NCBI RefSeq assembly: GCF_011064615.1
Contig: NZ_JAALJH010000045.1
Location: 1-64,000, forward strand
DNA: 64,000 bases
Reading direction: 5' to 3'
Source of the DNA: Aquisphaera insulae
GTDB taxonomy: Bacteria > Planctomycetota > Planctomycetia > Isosphaerales > Isosphaeraceae
A program made the position numbers and the translations under genes. Positions 1-9,720 of the stretch are shown here, piece after piece (positions within the stretch are counted from its first letter, which is position 1; the number at the start of each line of letters is the position of its first letter). Under the pieces are notes generated by a model. It was given only the letters and a program-made list of their open reading frames with translations. It ran no database searches and was not told where the DNA came from.

Positions 1-79
1 GGCCGAGCCCCGGGCAGGCCGTCGATTGCGATCAGGGCCTTGGGGCTGCGGTGCCAATGATGAGACGCCGACTCGGCCC

Positions 80-1414
80 TCAGAGCAGCTCCCGCGGCGC
101 TTGTCCGTTCTCGACCAGGCGGATCGGCCGGCCGTCGGGCGCCTCGAACTTGCGTTCGGGATCGATGCCGAGCTTGAGATAGATCAGGGCCGAAAGGTCG
201 GCGGGGGTGATCGGGCGATCGACGGGGAGGTCCCCGCGCGCGTCGGTCTTCCCCAGGACCAGGCCGCCCGGGATGCCGGCGCCGGCGAGGATCAGGCTGG
301 AGGCGCGGCCGTGGTGGTCCCGGCCTGCGTTGGGGTTGATCTTCGGGGTCCGGCCGAACTCGCCCATCATCACGACGAGCGTGTCCTTCAGGAGCCCCCG
401 GTCCGAGAGATCCCCGAGCAGCGCCGTCACGCCCCGGTCCAGCGGCGGGGCGAGCGTGTCCTTCAGGGTCGGGAAGTTCTGCTGATGGGTATCCCAGCCG
501 AGCGGCCCGGCGCCGCGGTCGTTGAGGGTGACGAACGTCACGCCGGCCTCGATGAGGCGGCGGGCGAGCAGGCACGACTGGCCGAACGGATTGCGGCCGT
601 AGCGATCGCGGGTCTCCGGCTTCTCATCGGCGAGTCGAAACGCCGCCTGGGCCGCGTTGCTGGTCATGAGGGAATAGGCCCGCTCGGCGAACCGGTCCCG
701 GCTGGTCGTCAGCGTGGTGGGGGGGACGTCGCGGGAGAAGTCGTCGAGCGCCTGGACCATCGCCCTGCGGCGGAGCAGGCGATCGAGCGTGAGCCGATCC
801 GGGGGCGTCAGGTTCTGGACGCGGAAGGTGTCCAGGCTGGGATCGCCGCCGACCGTGAACGGATCATAGGCCGGCGACAGATATCCGGCGCCCGAGGCGG
901 CCGGGCCGTCCGGGATCGCGACGTAGGGGGGCATGACGCCGCCTCCCGGCAGGGACTCGCGGACCCGGGCGACGACGCTGCCGTGGCTCGGGTAGACGAG
1001 GGCGGGGCTGGGGCGGTATCCGGTCAGCTTGTGGTGCGAGGCCCGGTCGTGATCGGCCTCCGGCGAGGTCATCGAGCGGATCAAAGTCAGGCGGTCCATC
1101 ACCTTCGCCAGCTCGGGGAAGATCTCGCCGATCGAGACGCCGGGGACGGACGTGGCGATCGGCTTGAACTCGCCGCGGACGTCCGCCGGGGCGTCCGGCT
1201 TGGGGTCGAACGTGTCGATGTGCGAGGGGCCGCCGGCCAGCCAGATCAAGATGCAGTTCCGCGCCGGGGGCGTCGCGGCCGACGGCGACCCCGCCAGCGA
1301 TCTCAGCCGGAGCAGGTCCACGAGCCCGAGCCCGAGCAGGCCGAGCGAGCCGGCGCGGAGCAGGTCGCGCCGATGGAGTCCGCGGCGATCCGTCGACTCG
1401 CGAGGTGTGAACAT
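80..1414 (-). CDS. DUF1501 family exported protein
   Basis: A 444-residue protein of the DUF1501 family, which has an alkaline-phosphatase/sulfatase-like fold and is greatly expanded in Planctomycetes; its substrate is unknown. The N-terminus carries a Tat-like signal (RRDLLRAGSLG) followed by a hydrophobic stretch. Family hallmarks are visible: WLAGGPSHIDTFDPKP near the start, and GEFGRTPKINPNAGRDHHG near residue 350. A longer start at 1468 is possible but would overlap the upstream gene; the start at 1414 leaves a 31 bp gap and begins just before the twin-arginine segment. It lies directly downstream of a DUF1549/DUF1553 gene. This pairing is typical of Planctomycetes and suggests a joint exported or periplasmic function (inference). 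Confidence 0.9.
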   Translation of the reverse strand: MFTPRESTDRRGLHRRDLLRAGSLGLLGLGLVDLLRLRSLAGSPSAATPPARNCILIWLAGGPSHIDTFDPKPDAPADVRGEFKPIATSVPGVSIGEIFPELAKVMDRLTLIRSMTSPEADHDRASHHKLTGYRPSPALVYPSHGSVVARVRESLPGGGVMPPYVAIPDGPAASGAGYLSPAYDPFTVGGDPSLDTFRVQNLTPPDRLTLDRLLRRRAMVQALDDFSRDVPPTTLTTSRDRFAERAYSLMTSNAAQAAFRLADEKPETRDRYGRNPFGQSCLLARRLIEAGVTFVTLNDRGAGPLGWDTHQQNFPTLKDTLAPPLDRGVTALLGDLSDRGLLKDTLVVMMGEFGRTPKINPNAGRDHHGRASSLILAGAGIPGGLVLGKTDARGDLPVDRPITPADLSALIYLKLGIDPERKFEAPDGRPIRLVENGQAPRELL

Positions 1415-1445
1415 GGGGCCGGCTCCCGGGACGATCGGTGTCGCA

Positions 1446-3977
1446 TTAATGATTGAACGCAAATTCACGCGAATTGAGGAGCGACCAGAACAGGTCCTCG
1501 GCCGCCTCGCCGCGATGGCCGGCCTGCTTCAGCTCCGCCGACCACCGCGATCGTTCCTCGGCGGTCGGGAACCGGCAGACCGTGCGGAGATAGAGGCTCT
1601 CGACGAGCTCGTCGGGCTCCAGGTCCAGCTTCAGGGCGCTGGCGAGATAGCCGTTCAGGTTCGAGACCTTGCTGTCGATCGCGTCGCCGCCGATCAGCAG
1701 GAGAGATTGCTTGAGGCTCAGGGGCGGGGTCTGGACCGGGGCGCAGGCCGTCGCGCGGGTGCAGCGGCCGAAGGTGTCGAGGATCGCGCTCGGGACGCCC
1801 GGGTCGGGGACGCGGATCGCCAGCCGGGTGCCGAGCGAGCCATACGTGTTGGGCACGTCCGTCGCCTGGGCCAGCGCGTCGGCCATCTGGTGGGCCGTGA
1901 GAGGGCGCGGGAGCTGGTGCGAGAAGAGCCGGGTATCGCCTTCGTTGCCCGGGACGGTCGCGGACGAGAGGCCGTAGGCGTCCGACACGGCGATCGTCCG
2001 GATCAGGTCGCGGAGGTTGAACTTGCCGGCGATGAAGTGCTTAGCCAGGGCGTCGAGGAGCTCCGGGTGGACGGCCGAATTGGACCGGCTCATGTCGTCG
2101 GGCGGGTCGACGAGCCCCTTGCCGAAGAGCTGCGCCCAGGCCCAGTTGACGGTCGCCCGGGCGAAGAAGGGATTGTCGGGGGCGACCATCCACCGGGCCA
2201 GCTCGCGGCGCGGGTCGGCGTTTTTCTCCACCGAGACGGCCTTGCCGCCGGGGAGCCTCGGCTCGGCCGGCTTCCCGGTCCGCAGGTGGCGGATCTCGCC
2301 GGCGGGGTTGATCGAGACGACCGTCCGGTTGTCCATCATCATCCCGGGCTGCATGCCGCCGCGGCCGATCCGGGCGAAGAAGGCGGCCAGTCCGAAGTAG
2401 TCGTCCTGGGTCCAGACGTCGAACGGGTGGTCGTGGCACTGGGCGCATCGCATCCGGAGCCCGAGGAATCGCTGCGCGGCCAGCTCCGCCTGGCCGGTCG
2501 GGTCGGGGGGATCGATCGCGTAATTGACCGGCCCCCCCTTCTCTCGATCGTTGGGGTCGCCGACCGAGGTCAGCAGCCGGGTCACCACCTGGTCCCAGGG
2601 CATGTTCTCCGCCAGGGAATGCTCGACCCATTCCTGGTATCGGTAGGCGCCGTTGCCCTGGCGGGCCTGGCTGATCTGAAGCAGGTCGCCCACCTTGATC
2701 CGCCAGAAGAGGACGAACTCCGGGCGAGCGAGCAGCCGGTCGACGAGCTTCGTCCGCTTCTCGGGATCCCGGTCGCCGAGGAATTCGCGGACCTGCTGCG
2801 GCGTGGGCTGCTCCCCCGTCAGGTCCAGCGAGACGCGGCGCAGGAAGGTCGCGTCCGGGGCCTGGGGGCTGGGCGGGACCTTGAGGGAGGCGAGGCGCCG
2901 GTACAGCTCGCGGTCGATCAGGTTGCGAGGCTTCAGCGCCCCGAAGTCGTAGGTCAGGTCCGGATTGAAGGCCGTGCTCAGCCGCACGGTGGCGACGGCC
3001 GACTGGTAGCGGACGATGACGTCGGCCTCGGCGCGGCGGGCGAGGGTGGCCAGGCCGGCGGGCGTGACGCGAGCCGCGGAGTCGTCGGTCACCCGGAAAG
3101 CCGCCTGGCGGGTGACGTCCCGCGCGTGACCGTCGGCGTAGCGGGCGATCACCCGGAGCTGGCAGGGGCCGGGCTCCTCGAGGAGGGCGGCGCTCGGCTC
3201 GACCTCGATCCCGGTCAAGGCGCCATGCGACTTGCCCTGGGTCCGCGGCGAGCCGGCGCGGAGCCAATCGAGCAGCAGGCGGAATTCGGGCGAGCCCTCG
3301 GCGACCCGCATTCCGCCGCCGTGGGGGCTGCGTCCCGTCGCCCGGGTGAGGAACAGGCTATCCTCCGGCCGGAAGGCGGAGACCCGGCGGGCCGCCCCGT
3401 CGCGGACGATCGCGGCGTAGTCGCCGTCGGGATCGTAGCCCAGGAAGGAGAGGTGGAAGCCGTTCTGGCCGTCGGCCTTGCCGTGACAGCCGCCGGCGTT
3501 GCATCCCGCCCGCGTGAGGATCGGGACGACGTCCTCGGAGAAGTCCCACGATCGCCCCTGGCGCGGCTCGATCGTGACTCGAGCGGTCGCGGATCGGCCT
3601 TCGTGCTCGGCGAGGACGACCACGCTCCCCGCCTTCAGGGGCCGGAGATACCCGCCCGGCTCGATCACGGCCGCGGCGGGCGGATCGACCTTCCAGGAGG
3701 CTCGTCGCGACAGGTCGCGGATCGCCCCGCCGGGCAAGGCGACCGCGGTCCGGAGTTGCACGCCGGGGTCGTCCGCCGTTATCGTGATGGGCTCGGGAGT
3801 GACCGCCAGCGGCGGCCCGGCCGGGACCTCGAGCGGCGCCGCGGCCGTGGCCGGCCCGGGGACGACCGGCGTTTCCGCCACCGGACGCGGTGCCGCGGGC
3901 CCGACACGGCGCCCGCAGCCCACCAGGGCCGGCGGGAATGCCAGGAGGGCCAGGGCCAGCAGGCGGCGGGACGTCAC
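1446..3977 (-). CDS. DUF1549/DUF1553 cytochrome-like lipoprotein
   Basis: A large planctomycete-type protein of about 843 residues. A lipobox (LVGC, Cys about residue 21) predicts a lipoprotein, followed by a Pro/Ala-rich linker and an Ig-like (Big2-type) segment. A heme-binding-like CNAGGCH (CX4CH) follows. DUF1549 then begins around PRNLIDRELYRRL, contains the second motif CAQCHDHPFDVWTQ, and is followed by DUF1553 (RELARWMVAPDNPF onward) to the C-terminus. A GTG start is preferred because GGAGGA lies 7 bases upstream; an ATG at 4022 would add 15 residues. Whether the cysteine motifs bind heme covalently cannot be told from sequence. Co-directional with the DUF1501 gene. Confidence 0.9.
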   Translation of the reverse strand: MTSRRLLALALLAFPPALVGCGRRVGPAAPRPVAETPVVPGPATAAAPLEVPAGPPLAVTPEPITITADDPGVQLRTAVALPGGAIRDLSRRASWKVDPPAAAVIEPGGYLRPLKAGSVVVLAEHEGRSATARVTIEPRQGRSWDFSEDVVPILTRAGCNAGGCHGKADGQNGFHLSFLGYDPDGDYAAIVRDGAARRVSAFRPEDSLFLTRATGRSPHGGGMRVAEGSPEFRLLLDWLRAGSPRTQGKSHGALTGIEVEPSAALLEEPGPCQLRVIARYADGHARDVTRQAAFRVTDDSAARVTPAGLATLARRAEADVIVRYQSAVATVRLSTAFNPDLTYDFGALKPRNLIDRELYRRLASLKVPPSPQAPDATFLRRVSLDLTGEQPTPQQVREFLGDRDPEKRTKLVDRLLARPEFVLFWRIKVGDLLQISQARQGNGAYRYQEWVEHSLAENMPWDQVVTRLLTSVGDPNDREKGGPVNYAIDPPDPTGQAELAAQRFLGLRMRCAQCHDHPFDVWTQDDYFGLAAFFARIGRGGMQPGMMMDNRTVVSINPAGEIRHLRTGKPAEPRLPGGKAVSVEKNADPRRELARWMVAPDNPFFARATVNWAWAQLFGKGLVDPPDDMSRSNSAVHPELLDALAKHFIAGKFNLRDLIRTIAVSDAYGLSSATVPGNEGDTRLFSHQLPRPLTAHQMADALAQATDVPNTYGSLGTRLAIRVPDPGVPSAILDTFGRCTRATACAPVQTPPLSLKQSLLLIGGDAIDSKVSNLNGYLASALKLDLEPDELVESLYLRTVCRFPTAEERSRWSAELKQAGHRGEAAEDLFWSLLNSREFAFNH

Positions 3978-4142
3978 CACGGGCTCCTCCCGCACGGGCC
4001 GAAAAGGACGGGAACCCGACAAACGTCGGATGCTCGTATCCTAGCGGCGGCCCGTCGAGATCACAAGCGAAAAGCGACTCACCGGACCGGGCGAGCCGAC
4101 GTCACGGCTCGACGATTCTCAGCAGAGGGAAGGGTTAGGACG

Positions 4143-4271
4143 ATGGGCAAGGGCGACAAGCGATCCAAGCGGGGCAAGATCTTCAAGGGGACTTTCGGCA
4201 AGCGGCGGGTGAAGCCGCAGACGCTGGCCAAGGAGGCGAAGAAGGCCGCCGCGGCCGCCGCGACGTCGTAA
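4143..4271 (+). CDS. 30S ribosomal protein bTHX
   Basis: A 42-residue basic protein that begins MGKGDKRSKRGKIFKGTFGK, the signature of ribosomal protein bTHX (Thx), a small peptide that sits in the head of the 30S subunit in Thermus and Bacteroidetes-type ribosomes. After the basic core, it has a lysine-then-alanine-rich tail (KEAKKAAAAAA) not needed for the family match. ATG follows a purine-rich stretch (AGGGAAGGGTTAGG). It is divergent from the DUF1549 gene. The length and N-terminal motif make the call secure despite the small size. Confidence 0.88.
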   Translation: MGKGDKRSKRGKIFKGTFGKRRVKPQTLAKEAKKAAAAAATS

Positions 4272-4388
4272 GCCCGGCGCGCCCCGCCGAGGGATCGCGG
4301 CGGTCCTCGACAGGCCGGGCGGATTATCCTAGGATGTCCCTGACAGGTTCGGCCCGATGCATCGCCAGCGGAGAAGGAGGTTCCCCCG

Positions 4389-4616
4389 ATGGCCAAGCTC
4401 CGACTGCTCAAGACCGGTCACGGAGACCTGACGCTCGCCGAGTGGGAGAAGACCCGGCCGGATACCGTGGCGAATGCCGAGGCGCTCTTCGCCGAGCACG
4501 TCACGCCCGGTCGGCTGGCCTTCCGCCTGGACGGGCCGGGGAAGTCGCGGGTGATCGACCGGTTCGACGCCACGGCGCCGGAGATCCTCATCGTCCCGGC
4601 CATCCAGGGCGGCTGA
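4389..4616 (+). CDS. Ubiquitin-sized protein ending in Gly-Gly, possible beta-grasp
   Basis: A 75-residue protein of unknown function with a very strong ribosome-binding site (AAGGAGG, 8 bases before ATG). What is visible: a short N-terminal strand pair (KLRLLKTGHGDLTL), a helical middle (NAEALFAEHV), a strand (RLAFRLDG) and a C-terminus FDATAPEILIVPAIQGG. The ending resembles MoaD/ThiS and ubiquitin-like proteins, in which a hydrophobic strand runs into a terminal di-glycine that can be adenylated or conjugated. No E1, E2 or JAB protease gene is adjacent, so a conjugation role is inference only. The next gene starts 48 bases downstream on the same strand and may be its partner. Confidence 0.7.
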   Translation: MAKLRLLKTGHGDLTLAEWEKTRPDTVANAEALFAEHVTPGRLAFRLDGPGKSRVIDRFDATAPEILIVPAIQGG

Positions 4617-4664
4617 GTTTCGGCGGCGGAGGGCCAACGGACCCATGCAGCGAGCGGCCAGACG

Positions 4665-5525
4665 ATGATCCGGACCGGCTATCTCCGCTGGGAGATCGAG
4701 GTGGAGGACGTCCGCAGCCCGGCGGATGCGCAGGCGCGCGAGGTTGTCTTCCTGGCCCGGCCATCCCACCGGGTGGTCCGGATCAAGAGCAACCGCCACG
4801 CCGAGGCCGCGGAGCAGTTCACCCGCGGCGAGGCGTCGTACGATGCGGTCCTGCGGTCGCTCGAGAAGGGGGCAAGCCAGGTCGAGCTGACCGTCCCCGA
4901 CGTGGGCCCGCACCGGTTCCGCTACTCCGAGGCCGACCGCGCCAGGATGCTCCGCTACTGGCTCGAGAAGCTCCACCGCGAGGTCTCGGCCTTCGCGCAC
5001 GAGGTGGTCCGGGCGGCGGCCTCGTTCCCCCAGCTCGTGATCGCCAGCCCGGCCCTGCGGGCCGGCTACGCGCGGATGGTGGAGGCGGAGACCTTCAAGG
5101 TCATCGAGGGGAAGAGCCGGCCCCAGCCCACCTCCGACGAGCCGATCGACATCGACGCGGCCGCGTATCAGCAGGGCGTGCCCGAGCTGGTCGCGGCGGA
5201 GCTGGTCCGCAACGTCGTGGAGCCGAAGGAGTTCCACGAGTTCTGCCAGTTCGACATGATCACCGTGAAGGCCGGCGACAACTACTACCGCATCCCCCGC
5301 CGGCCGCACGGGTTGATCGAGGTCTGGGACGCGAAGACGAAGCGGCCGGTGGCCCGACTCTGCGTGGTCTTCCAGGACGCCGGCATGCCCCCGTCGGACG
5401 AGGTCGTGATGAAGTACCTGCTGGCCAAGCACCAGCCGGACATGCTCTGGCAGGTGGGCGTCCGATTCAGCCCCCCCGCGGGCAAGTTCGAGATGACCGC
5501 CCCGAGGCGATGGACCGTGGATTGA
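4665..5525 (+). CDS. Conserved protein of unknown function
   Basis: A 286-residue protein that I do not recognise by name. No signal peptide or membrane segment is visible. The C-terminal part (about residues 195-270) reads ITVKAGDNYYRIPRRPHG then LIEVWDAKTKRPVARLCVVF and MKYLLAKHQPDMLW. It looks like a compact beta-rich module with Tyr-Arg-Ile and Leu-Cys landmarks, similar in pattern to small domains in other planctomycete proteins (recollection, not verified). It has two cysteines in the C-terminal half (EFCQF and RLCVVF). It lies 48 bases after the Gly-Gly protein gene and upstream of dxr, from which it is separated by a probable promoter. Confidence 0.7.
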   Translation: MIRTGYLRWEIEVEDVRSPADAQAREVVFLARPSHRVVRIKSNRHAEAAEQFTRGEASYDAVLRSLEKGASQVELTVPDVGPHRFRYSEADRARMLRYWLEKLHREVSAFAHEVVRAAASFPQLVIASPALRAGYARMVEAETFKVIEGKSRPQPTSDEPIDIDAAAYQQGVPELVAAELVRNVVEPKEFHEFCQFDMITVKAGDNYYRIPRRPHGLIEVWDAKTKRPVARLCVVFQDAGMPPSDEVVMKYLLAKHQPDMLWQVGVRFSPPAGKFEMTAPRRWTVD

Positions 5526-5574
5526 CGGCGGAATCGGGCGGGCCCTCCGGGGACGGAGCCCTCCCCGGCCCTCC

Positions 5575-5603
5575 TTGTCGGGCCGAGGCCGAACTCCTAT
5601 AGT
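5575..5603 (+). promoter_or_regulatory. Candidate sigma70-type promoter of dxr-rseP
   Basis: TTGTCG (-35) and TATAGT (-10) separated by 17 bases, in the gap upstream of dxr. The leader to the dxr ATG would be about 105 bases. Called by eye only. Confidence 0.4.
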
Positions 5604-5714
5604 GCTAGGAAGATCGACGAGGCGGGACCGACCGACCTCGTCCCCGTGGGTCGGTGCGAGAACGACGCAGGGATCCTCAGGCCGGCGATCGACCGGCTCG
5701 CTCCAGGGATTGCG

Positions 5715-6880
5715 ATGACCTTGATGAAGCCTGGCGATTCGCTCACGCGTGTGGTGATCCTGGGCTCGACCGGGTCGATCGGACGCAACGGATTGGACGT
5801 CATCGAGCACGACGCCGGCAAGCGGCTCCGCGCCTGGGGCCTGAGCGGGCACCGGAGCCGGGAGACCCTGCTGGCCCAGTGCCGGGCCCACCGGCCGCGA
5901 TTCGTGGCCGTGACCGATCCCGATTCGGCCCGGGCGATCCGCGAGGATCTCCGGGGCCTGGACCTGGACATCCTGGAAGGCCGCGACGGCATCATCCGGA
6001 TGGTCCAGGATCCGGCCACGGACCGGGTCCTGAGCGCCATCGTCGGCGTCGCCGGGCTCGAGGGGACCTGGGCGGCGCTCGAGGCCGGCAAGACCGTGGC
6101 CCTCGCCAACAAGGAGAGCCTGGTCGTCGCCGGGCCGCTCGTGATGGAGCTGGCGGGGCGTCGCGGCGGCCGGCTCCTGCCGGTGGACAGCGAGCACTCG
6201 GCCATCTTCCAGGCCCTCCGCTCGGGCGAGCACGCGGAGGTGAAGCGGGTGATCCTGACCTCGTCCGGCGGCCCCTTCCGGGGTCGGTCGCGTCGAGAGC
6301 TCCAGTCGGTCACGCCCGACGAGGCCCTCCGGCACCCGACCTGGAAGATGGGACCGAAGATCACGATCGACTCCGCCACGCTCATGAACAAGGCGCTCGA
6401 GGTCATCGAGGCCCGCTGGCTCTTCGGCCTGGAGCCGGACCAGGTGGAGGTCGTGATCCACCCGGAGAGCGTGGTCCACTCGATGGTGGAGTTCGTGGAC
6501 GGCTCCGTGATCGCCCAGCTCAGCCCGCCGGACATGCGGCTGCCGATCCAGTACGCCCTGACCTATCCCGACCGGGTCCCCTGCCCCGGCCCTCGCGTCG
6601 ACCTGACGAAGGCCCTCGCCCTCCACTTCGAGCCGCCGGACCGGGACACCTTCCCCTGCCTGGACCTCGGCTTCGAAGTCATGAGTCGCGGCGGGACCGC
6701 GGGCGCGGCCCTGAACGCGGCCAACGAGGCCGCCGTGGCGCGGTTCCTCGGCTCCGAGATCGGATTCCTCGACATCCCCCGGGCCTGCCGGGCCGCGATC
6801 GACCACCATACCTTTGATCCCAGTCCCTCGCTCGACCAGCTCTGGAAGGTTGACGCGGCGGCTCGCCTGGAGGTTCAGCG

Positions 6881-6893
<13 letters not shown>
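5715..6893 (+). CDS. dxr: 1-deoxy-D-xylulose 5-phosphate reductoisomerase
   Basis: Converts 1-deoxy-D-xylulose 5-phosphate to 2-C-methyl-D-erythritol 4-phosphate with NADPH, the second step of the MEP isoprenoid pathway, in the cytoplasm. The 392-residue length fits the family. Visible motifs: the NADPH-binding ILGSTGSIGRN at the N-terminus, LANKESLVVAG, the metal/substrate segment VDSEHSAIFQAL, the flexible-loop TSSGGPFR, then HPTWKMGPKITIDSATLMNK and GLEPDQVEVVIHPES. The ATG at 5715 has AGGGA about 6 bases upstream; a second ATG lies 9 bases later. Its 3' end overlaps the start of rseP by 13 bases, a widespread bacterial arrangement indicating co-transcription and probable translational coupling. 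Confidence 0.97.
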
Positions 6894-8872
<1,979 letters not shown>

Positions 8873-8908
8873 GCGGGGCGATCGACGGATCACAACGGAG
8901 ATGAGGCC

Positions 8909-9586
8909 ATGCGGGACGATTACGCAGCGATCGGCCTCGGGCGGGACGTGGTCCTGAGCCATCTCGAGCAGGGCAAGCCCCTGAACGAGCTGATCACCTC
9001 GCCGGAGGCCACGCCGGTACTCGTCGTGGGCGGCATCGCCGCCATCGCGCTCGAGACGAGCGACGGCCTCGGGCCGACGCTCGTCCAGCACGCCCCGCCC
9101 CGCCCGAAGATCGAAGGCTCGCTGTCCGCGGACTCGCTCGCGGCCCTGTTCCCTCGGGGCTCACGCCGCGGCCTGCTGGCCCTCTCCGCCGGCCTGCTCC
9201 AGATCCACGATTTCTGGGACCAGAGCCACGCCGCCGCCCAGGAGGCCGACGACCTGGGCGAGCGGGAAAGCTCGGCCTACTGGCACGCCATCGCCCACCG
9301 CCGCGAGCCGGACGCCTGGAACGCGGCCTACTGGTTCCGCCGGGTGGGCCAGCACATCATCTTCCCTGTTCTTGGTAAGAGGGCACGGGACATCCTCAAG
9401 GACGATGCCGAGCCGGGTGTCCGCGGTCGGCTTCTCGACGCGACGATGTGGAACCCCTCGGCGATGATCGACCTCTGCACGACGGCCCGCCCGGGCACCA
9501 CCGCGGAAGCCCTCGCCAAGCGGCTCCAGCGGGCCGAGATGGAAATCCTCCTCAAGTCGACGGCCGCGGCGCTTCAGGCCGATTGA
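8909..9586 (+). CDS. Conserved protein of unknown function with YWHAIAHRRE motif
   Basis: A 225-residue soluble protein, 36 bases downstream of rseP and probably in the same operon. I cannot assign a function. The central block is strikingly rich in His, Trp and Tyr: LLQIHDFWDQSHAAAQEAD, then SAYWHAIAHRREPDAWNA and AYWFRRVGQHIIFP. I recall similar YWH..HRRE..N..YWFRRVG blocks in other bacterial and some fungal proteins (not verified). The clustered histidines and acidic residues could form a metal or substrate site, but this is inference. No signal peptide or membrane helix is seen. Confidence 0.75.
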   Translation: MRDDYAAIGLGRDVVLSHLEQGKPLNELITSPEATPVLVVGGIAAIALETSDGLGPTLVQHAPPRPKIEGSLSADSLAALFPRGSRRGLLALSAGLLQIHDFWDQSHAAAQEADDLGERESSAYWHAIAHRREPDAWNAAYWFRRVGQHIIFPVLGKRARDILKDDAEPGVRGRLLDATMWNPSAMIDLCTTARPGTTAEALAKRLQRAEMEILLKSTAAALQAD

Positions 9587-9720
9587 CGACGTCCCCGTAG
9601 GGACTTACGATCAGGGCCATCGCCCTTGACCATCGCGACGACCTCGCGCCCATGACCGGCTTGCGAGGCCGTGAGTTCGCGACCCGCGCCAGCCCCCCTT
9701 CCGAGCGAGGAGCCCGCACC

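Noticed and set aside
1152..4271. Very long plus-strand open frame of 1039 residues
   Set aside because: It is the antisense of the DUF1549/DUF1553 gene; composition is Arg/Gly/Ala-rich as expected for a high-GC shadow. Only its last 42 residues are real, as bTHX in the same frame.
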